NCBI GenBank assembly: GCA_013398175.1
Contig: VZRZ01004576.1
Coordinates: 72,473-136,472 of the forward strand
Direction of reading: 5' to 3'
Length of the DNA stretch: 64,000 nucleotides
DNA from: Climacteris rufus
Lineage: Eukaryota; Chordata; Aves; Passeriformes; Climacteridae
Both the position numbers and the translations under genes were made by a program. How positions within the stretch are numbered: the stretch's first letter is position 1; each line of letters opens with the position of its first letter. Below, one piece after another: positions 47,840 to 57,986 of the stretch. The notes under the pieces were generated by a model, which was not told the DNA's origin, ran no database searches, and was given only the letters and a program-made list of their open reading frames with translations.

Positions 47840-47960
47840 AATTCATATGTGTCTTTGGACAAGAGAGCTTGAGTTTTCAATTCCCTGCCTGTACAATGAA
47901 GAGACCAGCTGTAGATAACCTACTAGGACTGCCAGTTTGATTAATTATTGCAATGTCTCT
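47840..47960 (+). repeat. MIR-like CORE-SINE relic
   Basis: The plus strand reads tgtgtctttggacaagagag, then gagttttcaattccctgcct, then gtacaatgaagagaccagc and gataacctactagg. In order and spacing these match the MIR core and the part downstream of it: 'tgtgaccttgggcaag', 'cctcagtttcctcatctgt', 'aaaatggggataa' and 'acctacctcatagg'. This is a second, oppositely oriented relic besides the one at 16.9 kb. It is degraded and non-coding. Confidence 0.65.
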
Positions 47961-48679
47961 ACAGCTAGCAGCCACAGAGTCAGCTGGGCATTGCTGTTTC
48001 TTCACACAGTGGAAGATCATCACGGTCTCCTTCACAGAAAAAGGAAGTGGGGAGGACCCTGCACAATCCTGGAAAGCTGTGAGCAATGGCTCTTGACCCT
48101 GCTCTAGTAGCAGTCACTGCTGTGTTTTCTTGGTATTTTCCCTTTAGCAGGCTTGATGTTATATTCTCTATCCATGGCTCAAGAGGCACTGAACACCTTT
48201 GGGTGAGTTATCTGGTGAGTCATCTTCAGCCTGTGAAAAATCAGATCATAGCTCTTAGGAAACTGGGAAGGCATATAAGGGGGTAACATTCCCCTCTTTC
48301 TCTTCACTGGCTTCCCAGGGAATAGAGTGCCTCCAGCATTTCAGCCCCTTGCCAGTCTTTTCGGTTTCTCTGTTTCATTCTCAGCAAGTACTTCTGGTTT
48401 CTGGTCAAGGGACAGACATTCCTATTAACTTTTTCCTCTGAAACGGAACAAAACGTATGCAAAGTAATGAGATTGAAACCACGTCATTCACTTTCAGGGG
48501 GATTGAGCAAAGCTTCCTGAAATCTAACAGGATGTGAAAACAGCAGCAGCGCTTTCAGCAGAGCTGCACAAGCCTTTGCAGCACATCTTGCTGGAATATC
48601 AGGTTGCCCAGGGGACTTCTATTCATTTAACACACCTCTTCCCATGACATCTTACACTAGTTAATTGCTTTGAAGTTGT

Positions 48680-49662
48680 TGCTTCTTGAAGTTTATTGGG
48701 TGTCTGGTCACAAGTGGTTCTCCAGAGCTCAGTGTTGGGCCCAGCCCTGTTCAATATTTGTGTCAATGATCTGGATGAGGGGATTGAGTGCACACTCAGA
48801 TGACACCAAGTTGGGCAGGAGTGTTGATCTGCAGGAGGAGTAGGAAGGTGCTGCAGAGAGATCCAGACAAGCTGGATCGATGGGCCAAGGCCAATAGTAT
48901 GAGGTTCGACAGGGTGAAGTGCTGAGTCCTGCACTTGGGTCACAACAACCCAGGCAGTGCCACAGGTTGGGGGCAGAGTGGCTGGATAGTGGCCCAGCAG
49001 AAAAGGACCTGGAGGTGCTAGTTGACAGTGGCTGAACATGATCCAGAGTGTGCCCAGGTGGCCAAGAAGGCCAATGGCATCCTGGCTTGTACCAGCAACA
49101 GTGTGGCCAGCAGGACCAGGGCAGTGATTGTCCCTCTGTACTGGTGAGGCCACACCTCGAATGCTGAGTTCAGTTTTGGACTCCTCTTTACAAGAAAGAC
49201 ATTGAAGTCCTGAAGCAAGTCCAGAGAAGGGCAATGGAGCTGGGGAAGGGTCTGGAGCACAAGTCCTATGAGGAGTGGCTGAGTGAGCTGGGGGTGTTTA
49301 GCCTGGAGAAGAGGAAACTCAGAGTGACCTTATCGCTCTCTACAACTGCCTGAAAGGAGGTTGTAGCCAGGTGGGGATCAGTCTCTTCTCCCAAATAACA
49401 AGTGACAAGACAAGAAATAGCTTCAAGCTGCACCAGGAGAGATTTGGATTGGATATTAGGAAACATTTCTTCACCAAAACGTTGTGAGGCATTGGAACAG
49501 GCTGCACAGGGAAATGGTTGAGTTACCATCCCTGAAGGTATTTAAAAGATGTGTAGATGTGGCACTTGGGGAGATGGTTTAGTGGTGGACTTGGCAGATG
49601 GGTTAGCCCTTGGACTTGATGATCTTAAAGGTCTTTTCCAACCTAAATGATTCTACGTTTCT
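48680..49662 (+). mobile_element. CR1 LINE, last kilobase of the element
   Basis: A plus-strand CR1 fragment of nearly 1 kb. It begins in the ORF2 reverse-transcriptase domain just upstream of the 'caatgatctggatgagggga' block, which encodes the segment leading into the catalytic aspartates ('tcagatgacaccaagttggg' follows). It continues through the ORF2 C-terminus and the 3' untranslated region to gtcttttccaacctaaatga and a short ttctacgtttc tail. Frameshifts and stops break all frames. The 203-codon minus-strand frame across it is antisense and not meaningful. Confidence 0.94.
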
Positions 49663-52600
49663 CTGATGCTCTGACGTCCAGTGTTTGGCAAGGGTGTTAA
49701 GTGGGAAAAAAAAAAAAATCAAAAAATCAAAAAATCCAATCTGTTTCTTCTCCTGTTCACATTTATAATATTTGGGAATTTCACAATAATTGCCAAATTT
49801 TGTTCACTTTTCCCCCACCTTCCTGTCTGGTTAACCTTACTGCAGACATCAAGTACAGTAGATTCAGCTCACATCCAGAAATCCATTCATCCTAACCTTC
49901 TGTTGGTAGCAGTGTTGTGACAGCTGTTCCTTGTGTCAGGACTGACCAGCTGGGGAGAGCAGGGGGATATGACAAAAGGGCCATTGTGACACTGTCCTGT
50001 ACAAACGAAATTAAGCAATATGTTTCAAGTGCAGTTACATTGTGACAGCTCTCCATCTTGCATAGAAATACTTTTCCTTATTATTTCCTACTTGTACTGC
50101 TCTGCAATTTTTAAACAGTTAATTAAGCCCTGGCTACAAGTTTCCAACTGAAAGCAACTTTCCCTTCTCCCTCCAGTGTCAGAAATGACAACACCTTCCA
50201 GAAACACAGGCCTGCAGTCTGCAACATTTGGCCAAGCTGTGGTACCTTTGTGTACCTGATGCATACCGATATTCTGTGGCACCAGCTATATTATCTTACC
50301 CCAGGAGAGCTCACAAATTTCACTGGATGAGCTTTCCACAGAATCTTATCCAAAAAATATAAAAACCTGACACTTCACTCTCTGAAACCCTTGATGAATA
50401 GAAAAATAAATCACCAACCCACATCAGCACCTCGTTGATTAAAAGCAGGATTTGAACCTTGTAGTTTACTTTTGAACCCAACCTGCTTGGGCACCCACTG
50501 TTTGCTGTTGCTGAAAACAGGTGCCTCTAGCTCCATGACTTGGGAGGTCAGTGTGCTCCTCAGCGGCCCAAGTGAGGTCAGCCCAGAGATGTCGAGTCCA
50601 AAATCTTTCAAAACACATGAGTGAGAAAACACAGCTTCGGACCCAGATTCCTGTCCTGGCTTGGTCAGGGCTGGGCTGCAGGTTCTGGAAAGCTTATCCA
50701 CTGATGCCAAGAATGATTTAGCCAGAGACACTGTGTGGAAACTGGCTGTGCAAGCTGTTGCAACATACAGTAAGAGCTGCAAAAGCAGCAGGAGTATTAC
50801 AAGCACTGTGCTACCACAGCAGTTTGTGCCAAAGAAAATCCCCATAAAGAGCATTTACTGACATTCTCTGGCAGAGGTTGGTTAATAAGATGGATAGTAA
50901 ACGGGATGAGTGGAGGTTCCCTAATGCAGCTGTGGTTGTTCCCATACACCAGAGATAAGGCAAGGTGTGGGCAGTAGCCAGGAAATAGGGGGAGGTGATA
51001 TAAAATAGAGGAAAATCCACTTTTTCCATGACCCAGGCGCTTTCCCTAGGGCAGGAGAGAGCAGAAATCAGAAGCAGGTTTGCTCTTAGAGCAAGGATTA
51101 ATCATGAGGGGGAAAATGCCTTGTCATACTGTGACTCAGCAGAAAACGTTACTTGCGTGGAGGCAGCTGGGGGACACAGCTGGGACACAGCAGTGAGTCA
51201 GGAAAATCCGGGCTTTGGGCTGCTGCCTTCACCCTTCCTTGCAGCCCTCATTTAGCAATCTGAGCATCTAGGAGTCATGATTGCTTATAAAGACATACCT
51301 CATATTTTCTTGTGTAGCTAGGTTGGATTTAGATTGCGCAGGAGAAATGGAAGTACAGATTATATTATTTCCCTTTTTGTGAAGTACTTTTTGGCACTTA
51401 TCTGCCTATGGCAGCCTCCTGTGGCACAGTCCTAAGCAAAGCAGGATGGTGAACCACAAATGAGCCCTCTAATATGTGCCATAGTTTAAATTCATGGCTA
51501 CACAGACCTGGATCACCAGGTTTTCCACAGAAAAAAGAAAATGTGAGGAAGAAAATCTGTCACCACATCCCTCTACTCTGTGGCATTTTTAGGGGAAGAT
51601 CCCTCTGTAAAGAGGATACACCCTTTAATAAATCAAATGTTATCTTTCCTGAAAAAGAGAGCAACGGAACTGGAGCAATGGAGTGTATTTCCAAGATGAT
51701 TGCCTAATTTGACCTTTCATCTCTCAGAGTAAAAAATAAGATAGGAATAAGACTCATCCCCAAGAAAGACATTGTGAGGATAGGATGCTATACAAAGGCC
51801 TGTGTGAGTCACATAAGTGGTGCTGTGGAGCAATGATTGGCACCTGAGTACCTACTCATAACATGAGTTAAAGGATTTTTTCAGACTTTTAGCCTGTCCT
51901 GCTCACATTTTAGGAAATGCTAATTTTCCCTAAACCCTTCAGATGGACCTACAGAGTGGTTTTTTTTCACTGTTTGATGTTACACAACAATCTGAAGACT
52001 CCAGCCAGACGCAAACATCACATCTCTCACTGGGAATTTACATAACTCACTGGAACTTCCACCTCCCTACTCCCCACCCTGATTTTAGCTTGAGATAGAG
52101 ATGATAGGCAGCAGGTAAATAGGAAAGTGGACCTAAGTAAAATAAACAGCCTAAATAAAACCTAAATATAATCAAATAGCAGAAAAGGGAAAGGTGACAC
52201 AGTGACACTGAAGGCAGGTGTGTTTATAGAGCCTAGTCACAGTAGAGACCTGGCTAATTACAAGCTGTTTCTGGATCCTTTGTGTGACAGACAGCATGAA
52301 AAGGTAGGATTTGGTGAAGACAAAATCATGTTGTCATGAATTTGAAATAGTGTAATATGCAAAAAGTGTGAGGTCTCTTATTTATTGGATGGATTTATGG
52401 ATTTACTGCAAGTCCATGAAACTCAGGCTGAGATCTGCAATGTTATTTTCATCAGTCATGGTGAACAATCACTTTCCTTGTCACTGTATTTCTCTTTTAA
52501 GCCTCATTGCTCAGCACTCTGGCATTTTCTGAAATTAAAATGGGCAACGCTGGTGGGTTTTTTCTTCTGAAATTTCTGCTGACAAACCCTGGCGAAGTGT

Positions 52601-53442
52601 TAGAACACCCTGTTGGTGTTGGGCCACTGACAAACGATGAGCCAAGAAACTGCCTGTGGGAAACGTCAGCAGTCCTTACAGATAAAATTACAGGAGTGAG
52701 TTAAATTCAACTTTGCAATCATTAGGCAGGCATGCACACACAGATGGAGCTAAGTCAGGTTCCTGGCCCAGGCCCTGGTTTCTAATCTGCCTGAGCAACA
52801 CAGTTTCCAACCCAGACTGCCAGAGGTCGTCCAAGGACCACCATGACTTCACTGTCTCTCCTGGGGACAGCTGTGCACGCAAGCTCAAAGCTGCACGTAG
52901 CTTCTCTTATGAGTCCGCTCTGAAAAGCAGCCCCTCTCCTCAGCGCTAATTACAACACAGGTCATAGCTTACCATGTGTTAAGGAAGGACCTATGCCAAA
53001 ACAACAAGATAGCAATAATCCTTCCAGTCCCACATTGCTTATTCATCTTCTTCCCCCGCTCTTTTGCCTCCTCTCCAGCAGCAGCACAGACACAAACCAG
53101 ATCTGGAAACTTTCATCTGAAATCCATACTTCACCATGTGTTTCTCTTTGTTGAGGGCTTACTGTTGGTTGAACACACATCAAAATTCAGTCTAACAAAA
53201 AAATTAAAAGACTATGCAACAGATTCACTTGCACTGCCATTCCTTTGCTTTGGTCCAAAGGTACAACATTGCTCCCCAAAACTTCAAAACAAACTGCAAG
53301 AAAATACTAAGGAAACAAAAAAACCTTCAAACAGCTTTACACAGACTTTTGTCTGATAGGTAGTTTGAAATTCATGTCCCTGTGTAGTTCTTCTCTGTCA
53401 CCCAAGGCTGGTGTATGTCGTATATCATCACGGGCTCACTGA

Positions 53443-53535
53443 TGGAAATGGATCTTCATAAACCCTGAAAAATATGCCAGACTGGAAGAAAAGACAGACA
53501 AGCCAATTCAGAGGCTGCTGGAGGATGACATGGAG
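53443..53535 (+). CDS. Possible coding exon or exon relic, gene unknown
   Basis: A 31-codon open segment ends at a strong donor (gacatggag/gtgagttt). Its translation contains INPEKYARLEEKTDKPIQRL then LEDDME, a charged, helix-prone peptide that looks more like protein than its surroundings, and 14 of the last 19 codons begin with a purine. The frame is closed by TGA immediately upstream at 53440-53442. The nearest good acceptor (ttcttctctgtcacccaag, ending at 53405) would have to read through that stop. Upstream of the TGA a different frame is open, so a single-base frameshift could join the two. This suggests a decayed exon, a sequence error or chance. The same frame remains open for 22 codons past the donor. 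Confidence 0.22.
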
Positions 53536-54579
53536 GTGAGTTTATACCAGTTGTCCCAAAGAGCTCTAGTCTTTTATTTCACAGTTTGATGTGAGGGTCA
53601 AATCTTTGAGGTCTTTCCTAAGCATGACAGCAATTCCTGAAGAACATGTTTGCGGTCCAGTGGGGGCAGGACACTGGCAAAAGAGCACAACAGCAAAGCA
53701 GCAGGTCATAATGCTCAGGTGTAAAAAGGAACACACCATGCTGAGTTTAGGCTCCCAGTCAGATCCTGGTTTGCCCTGAGGGCAGATCACCCACACTCTT
53801 GAGCGAGAGTGTCACCTCCTCATCTGTGAGGTTTGTGAGGCTGTGCCAAGGAGAGTGCTCTAAGGAGACCAGGACTCTTCCTGACAGAGCCACATCAGCC
53901 TGGGCACCACCACAGAGAAGAGCAAAGGAAGGATTGGCTTCAGAAATCCAGTCAAGACCAGTAGAAACAATTATGAGAGATGGCCCAATGGCTGCAATTT
54001 ATGCTTTTGAAAATCTCTCCCTCCTAGTTTACTAATTCCCAAACACACCAGCAACATTACTGAATGGAGAATCTCAGACTCCCTCACACAACCAAAGACT
54101 CTGAATGCAGCCAAGAAGATTTATACTTTTCTTGCAATATTTGCAATTCTTCAAAGTTATGTAACTTTCACTTATCCTTACCGTGTATTAGTACTATGAA
54201 TGGCAGAAAGAGAAACTTGTAAGATTTAACAGAGCAAAACCCAGCCATGCTACACTAATGTCAGCAAAGATGTTCTCTCAGTTGAAGTGGAACCTGAGGT
54301 CCTTACGCGAGCTTGACAGGATGTTTAACTTTGCTGTGACAGTAATGTTCCCTGCAACTTTATTCTGAAATAAAACAGCAGTCCTAACTGCCTTGCATTT
54401 TCCTCCTTGGTCAATTTATCTTCAGGGAAACTTACTACAAATGCTGAAGTCAAGCATTTATTTACACTCTCACTCACTCTAGAGTCTCATGAGCTCCCAC
54501 TTCATTAACAGTTCCAATATGTTAACAAAGCTATAAAATCTTCAGAGTCCTTAAGATGGACTGGACTTTTACTAATAAT

Positions 54580-54770
54580 AATACTACTAGTGAAATTTAG
54601 TGATAATTACAATGAAGTTATAATTTTATATAAACAATTATATATTATTTTATACTTCTATACTTTATATGTATTTTTATATATTGGATGTTTATATATA
54701 TATTTTATTTTTTTATATATATTATCCCTACATAGCGACAAAAATTAGTAATAATTATAATAAAGACACA
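54580..54770. repeat. AT-rich low-complexity tract
   Basis: About 190 bases are almost entirely A and T, with ata/tat runs (for example tttatatatatattttattt). There is no clean period and no recognised element. Confidence 0.75.
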
Positions 54771-55317
54771 ATCGTCAAGCCTTGTGTTCATCGATAGGAG
54801 TTTGAATAACAGCTAAATATGCCCCAGTAAAGCAAATGTAGGAAGAAAAAAACATTTATCATATATTTAATATCTTGCTCCCAGGGATGCTTGTTTAATG
54901 TGTGGTGTGAGAGTGGCAATACTGCTGTTGTATCCTCCAATAGGAGTCTCATGCTGTGAAACCACCTGCAGTACAGAACAGAAGTGGACAAATGGGATTA
55001 GCTAATTGAATCCACTTCTTTCAGAGGCTGGGAAATAGAGTGGACAGGTGGCAAGTTTGTCTGAGGAAGGTCCAGTGGAGAGGGAGGAACAGAGGTGAGG
55101 ATCCTCTTGCTCTTCCCATCCCTAGGCAGAATCACCCCTGACAGCCCCTTCGGTAGCACCACACACTCCTGCACCCAGGCTGGAGGAGCAGCCTGCACCT
55201 CCTCTGCCGTTCTGTCCTAAGGGATGGGGAGGGTATTTTCTTTACATCTTGGAGCAAAAAGACCATTTCCTTATCTAACTTTCATAGTAGCTTCTCTATG
55301 CTATTTGCATCTTCAAG

Positions 55318-55373
55318 TTCAAAGGAGAAGCCAATGAAATTCTTTTTCAAAGGAGAAGCCAAAGAAATTCTTC
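55318..55373 (+). repeat. 28-base tandem duplication
   Basis: Two adjacent 28-base copies begin ttcaaaggagaagccaatga and ttcaaaggagaagccaaaga and differ at two positions. Such a small exact-junction duplication typically comes from replication slippage. Its high identity suggests it is fairly recent. Confidence 0.9.
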
Positions 55374-55668
55374 AGTGCAGGGCCTGAAGAGGGTCTTTTT
55401 TGCAGAGTGAGGGTCAGAGTGATGTGTTTTCGCAATTCTAAGAAATCCCAGAAAATAGTTCCTGTAAACTTCCCTGAAATGACTGAAAATGGATAAAAGA
55501 TAAAGCATTTTAAAATGGGTAAGCTTTAGCTTCTTCACTTGCCAAGATCTTCTTTTCTTAAAGTATGTAAGCAGCCAGGCCAAAATGGGAAGAGGGTTTG
55601 ACTGGATTGTTTGGGAGAGTTTTATCTTTTTCTCTTTTTCAATTTCATTTTTAAAATATGCATTAACT

Positions 55669-55687
55669 TATATATATATATATATAT
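55669..55687 (+). repeat. Short TA microsatellite
   Basis: Nineteen bases alternate T and A without interruption. The tract is short but could be length-polymorphic. Confidence 0.9.
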
Positions 55688-57270
55688 GCACAAAACTTGT
55701 TCTCTAAAACCATGCACGTAAAAAAACAAGTAAGTCTGTTTTGGTTTTTTGCTTTTGTAGGACTTAGTCCTGGAAATTGTGTTTTCTTTTCTCAGAAGAC
55801 TTAGAAAGCAATTCACATTCCAAAAGCAGTTACAAGATATAGTTTATCCTGTTTCTTTTTAAAGAAAATATGAAAAATGCATTTTTAAATGGCAAAAACA
55901 ATTTACCAGCACAAACCATTAATTGCCAGAAAAGAGCCATGGGCTAGTAACACTATTGTGAAGTCTGTAAAAAGGACACCGTGAAAAATGAAGTATTATG
56001 TGGCTCATTTAGCTTACAGCTGTTCTGCATTCTTATCGAGCGGTATCCTGTGTCAAAGAATGACAGTTTTAATTTCCTTTGCTGGTTGCTCTGTTTAGAT
56101 CACTTTGACGCAGATTATCGCTTTTACAAGAACATAGTCCAGCTGGAGGGCAAACATCTCTTCTAATAATTTTTCTTTCTTTTTTCCTTTTCTGCTGTTC
56201 CTTCGCTGTGTGCAGCAGCAGCGCAAAGCCAAGTTGTACAACTTGGGTTTATAATAGGTAGTTTGATATTTTTAGACATTTAGGTGTAAAGTTTGGTCCT
56301 TAAATTACAGGGCTGTAATTCTAACAATCCCGACAAAAGTATTTAATGAGGTAATAAATGAAAGGGTAACTGGATCAAGCAGTATCAAGAAAACATTTAA
56401 AGCATGGATTCAATTTCAATGGATCTTAGGCATATATATCACCTACTGTGTGCATTTAATGACTGTCTTGAACAAAGGTTAATAGAAGCAGAAGTTTTCC
56501 TGATCTTGAGCCTATGCTTCCAACCCAGATAATTACACTGAAGCCACTGGTGCCTCTTTAGAACACCTGTCAACCAGAAATCAGGGCAGCAAAATCTGAC
56601 CAAGGAGCTGCAACGCCCATTTAAACTTCCGTACCTGGCAATGGCATCCTCAGCTGGCCCCCTTTTACAAGAGGAGTTTGGCAAAGAACTGCTTCACTCT
56701 GTGTCAGCTCAGACCAGACAGTCCTGAAAAAGCTCTGGGCAGCTGAGTTCCAAGATCTACGCTGTCCCCTGCCTTCTTGTGCAGGGAGAGTGTCCTGCAT
56801 CCATCATGACTGACAGTGCTTCCCCTGAGAAGTGCTTGCCTTTCCAAGGGAAAAGAAAGGACCAACCTACCACGGACCGCTGGTGTTTTTCCAACAATGC
56901 TAAGAAAGACTTTAACTTCTCCAATGTAAGCATGAGGAAACACAATGGAAGCATAAGACTATACAATGGGGGATTCCTCTGGCACTTGTGGTGATGTAAC
57001 CATGTGTCTGCTGGTGTGCATGAGAATGGCAGGTCCCAGCACTGTGTTCCAAATATAGGCTGTGCATTCCAGTGATATGTCGAGGCTATGGATCCTTGCT
57101 ACAGTGTGCCCTTTGGAAGCTGTGAGTACCAGCTGTATTTGGCACAACTGGTCAGAAAAACAAAGAAAGGCTGTGGCACTGCAGGGCAAAGGTGATAAAT
57201 AGAGATCTGGCTTTGGGTAACTACAAGGTGTGAGCCAAACAAGTCATCACTCAGTGCAGTAGATTGGCTC

Positions 57271-57986
57271 AATAGAATCACAGAATCAATGACATTGGAA
57301 AAGACCTCTGAGACCACTGAGTTCCACCTATGACCCAACACTACCTTGCCAACTAGACCATGACACTGAGTGAGCATCCAGTCTTTCCTTAAACACCTCC
57401 AGGGACAGTGACTCCACCATCTTCCTGGGCAGCCCATTTCAATTTTTAACCACCCTTTCTATGGAGAAATTCCTCCTAATGTCCAACCTAAACCTCCCCT
57501 GGTGCAGCTTAACACTGTCCCCTCTTTCTGTTGCTTGTTGCCAGGGAGAAGAGACCAATCCTCACCTGGCTCCACCCTCCTGTCAGGCAGTTGTAGAGAG
57601 CAGTAAGGTCCCCCCTGAGCCTCCTTTTCTCCAGGCTAAACAACACCAACTCCCTCAGCTGCTCCTCATAGGACTTACATTCTAGACCTTTCACCAGCTC
57701 CAATGCCCTTTTCTGGACGTGCTCCAGCACCTCAATGTCCTTCCTGAGTTGAAAGGCTCAGAACTGAACACAGGGTTCAGGGTGTGGCCTCACCAGTGCT
57801 GAGTACAGAGGGATGGTCACTGCCCTGGTCCTGCTGACCACACTATTGCTGATACAGACCAGGATGCCATTGGCTTTCTTGGCCACCTGGGCACACTGCT
57901 GGATCATGGTCAGCTGGCTGTCAACCAGCACCCCCCAGGTCCTTTTCTGCTGGGCCACTTTCCAACCACTCTGCCCCCAGCCTTTA
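57271..57986 (-). mobile_element. CR1 LINE, 3' fragment
   Basis: On the plus strand it begins with the reversed CR1 tail (atagaatcacagaatcaatg then gaaaagacctctgagacca). It runs backward through the 3' untranslated region, the ORF2 C-terminal block (ttcttggccacctgggcaca) and up to a region with caaccactctgcccccagcc. It is therefore a 0.7-kb 5'-truncated copy on the minus strand. It is clearly similar to the oppositely oriented copy at 48.7-49.7 kb through the ORF2 part. Its tail type matches the copy at 44.2 kb. It has no intact frame. Confidence 0.94.

Larger units (their letters stand above)
49663..57269. other. Mostly unique DNA with exon-like segments and simple repeats
   Basis: Contents include a 147-codon minus-strand frame at 50411-50854, an exon-like plus-strand segment at 53443-53535, AT-rich DNA at 54580-54770, a tandem duplication at 55318-55373, a TA run at 55669-55687 and a splice-site-rich block at 56.0-56.3 kb. 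The 147-codon frame joins a hydrophobic, intron-like start to a hydrophilic C-terminus. No recognised repeat family occurs between the two flanking CR1 copies. Confidence 0.4.

Noticed and set aside
48623..49234. 203-codon minus-strand open frame
   Set aside because: It is antisense to a plus-strand CR1 fragment; the openness reflects composition of the repeat, not a gene.
54580..54770. AT-rich tract considered as a replication origin or matrix attachment site
   Set aside because: Base composition alone cannot support either call.
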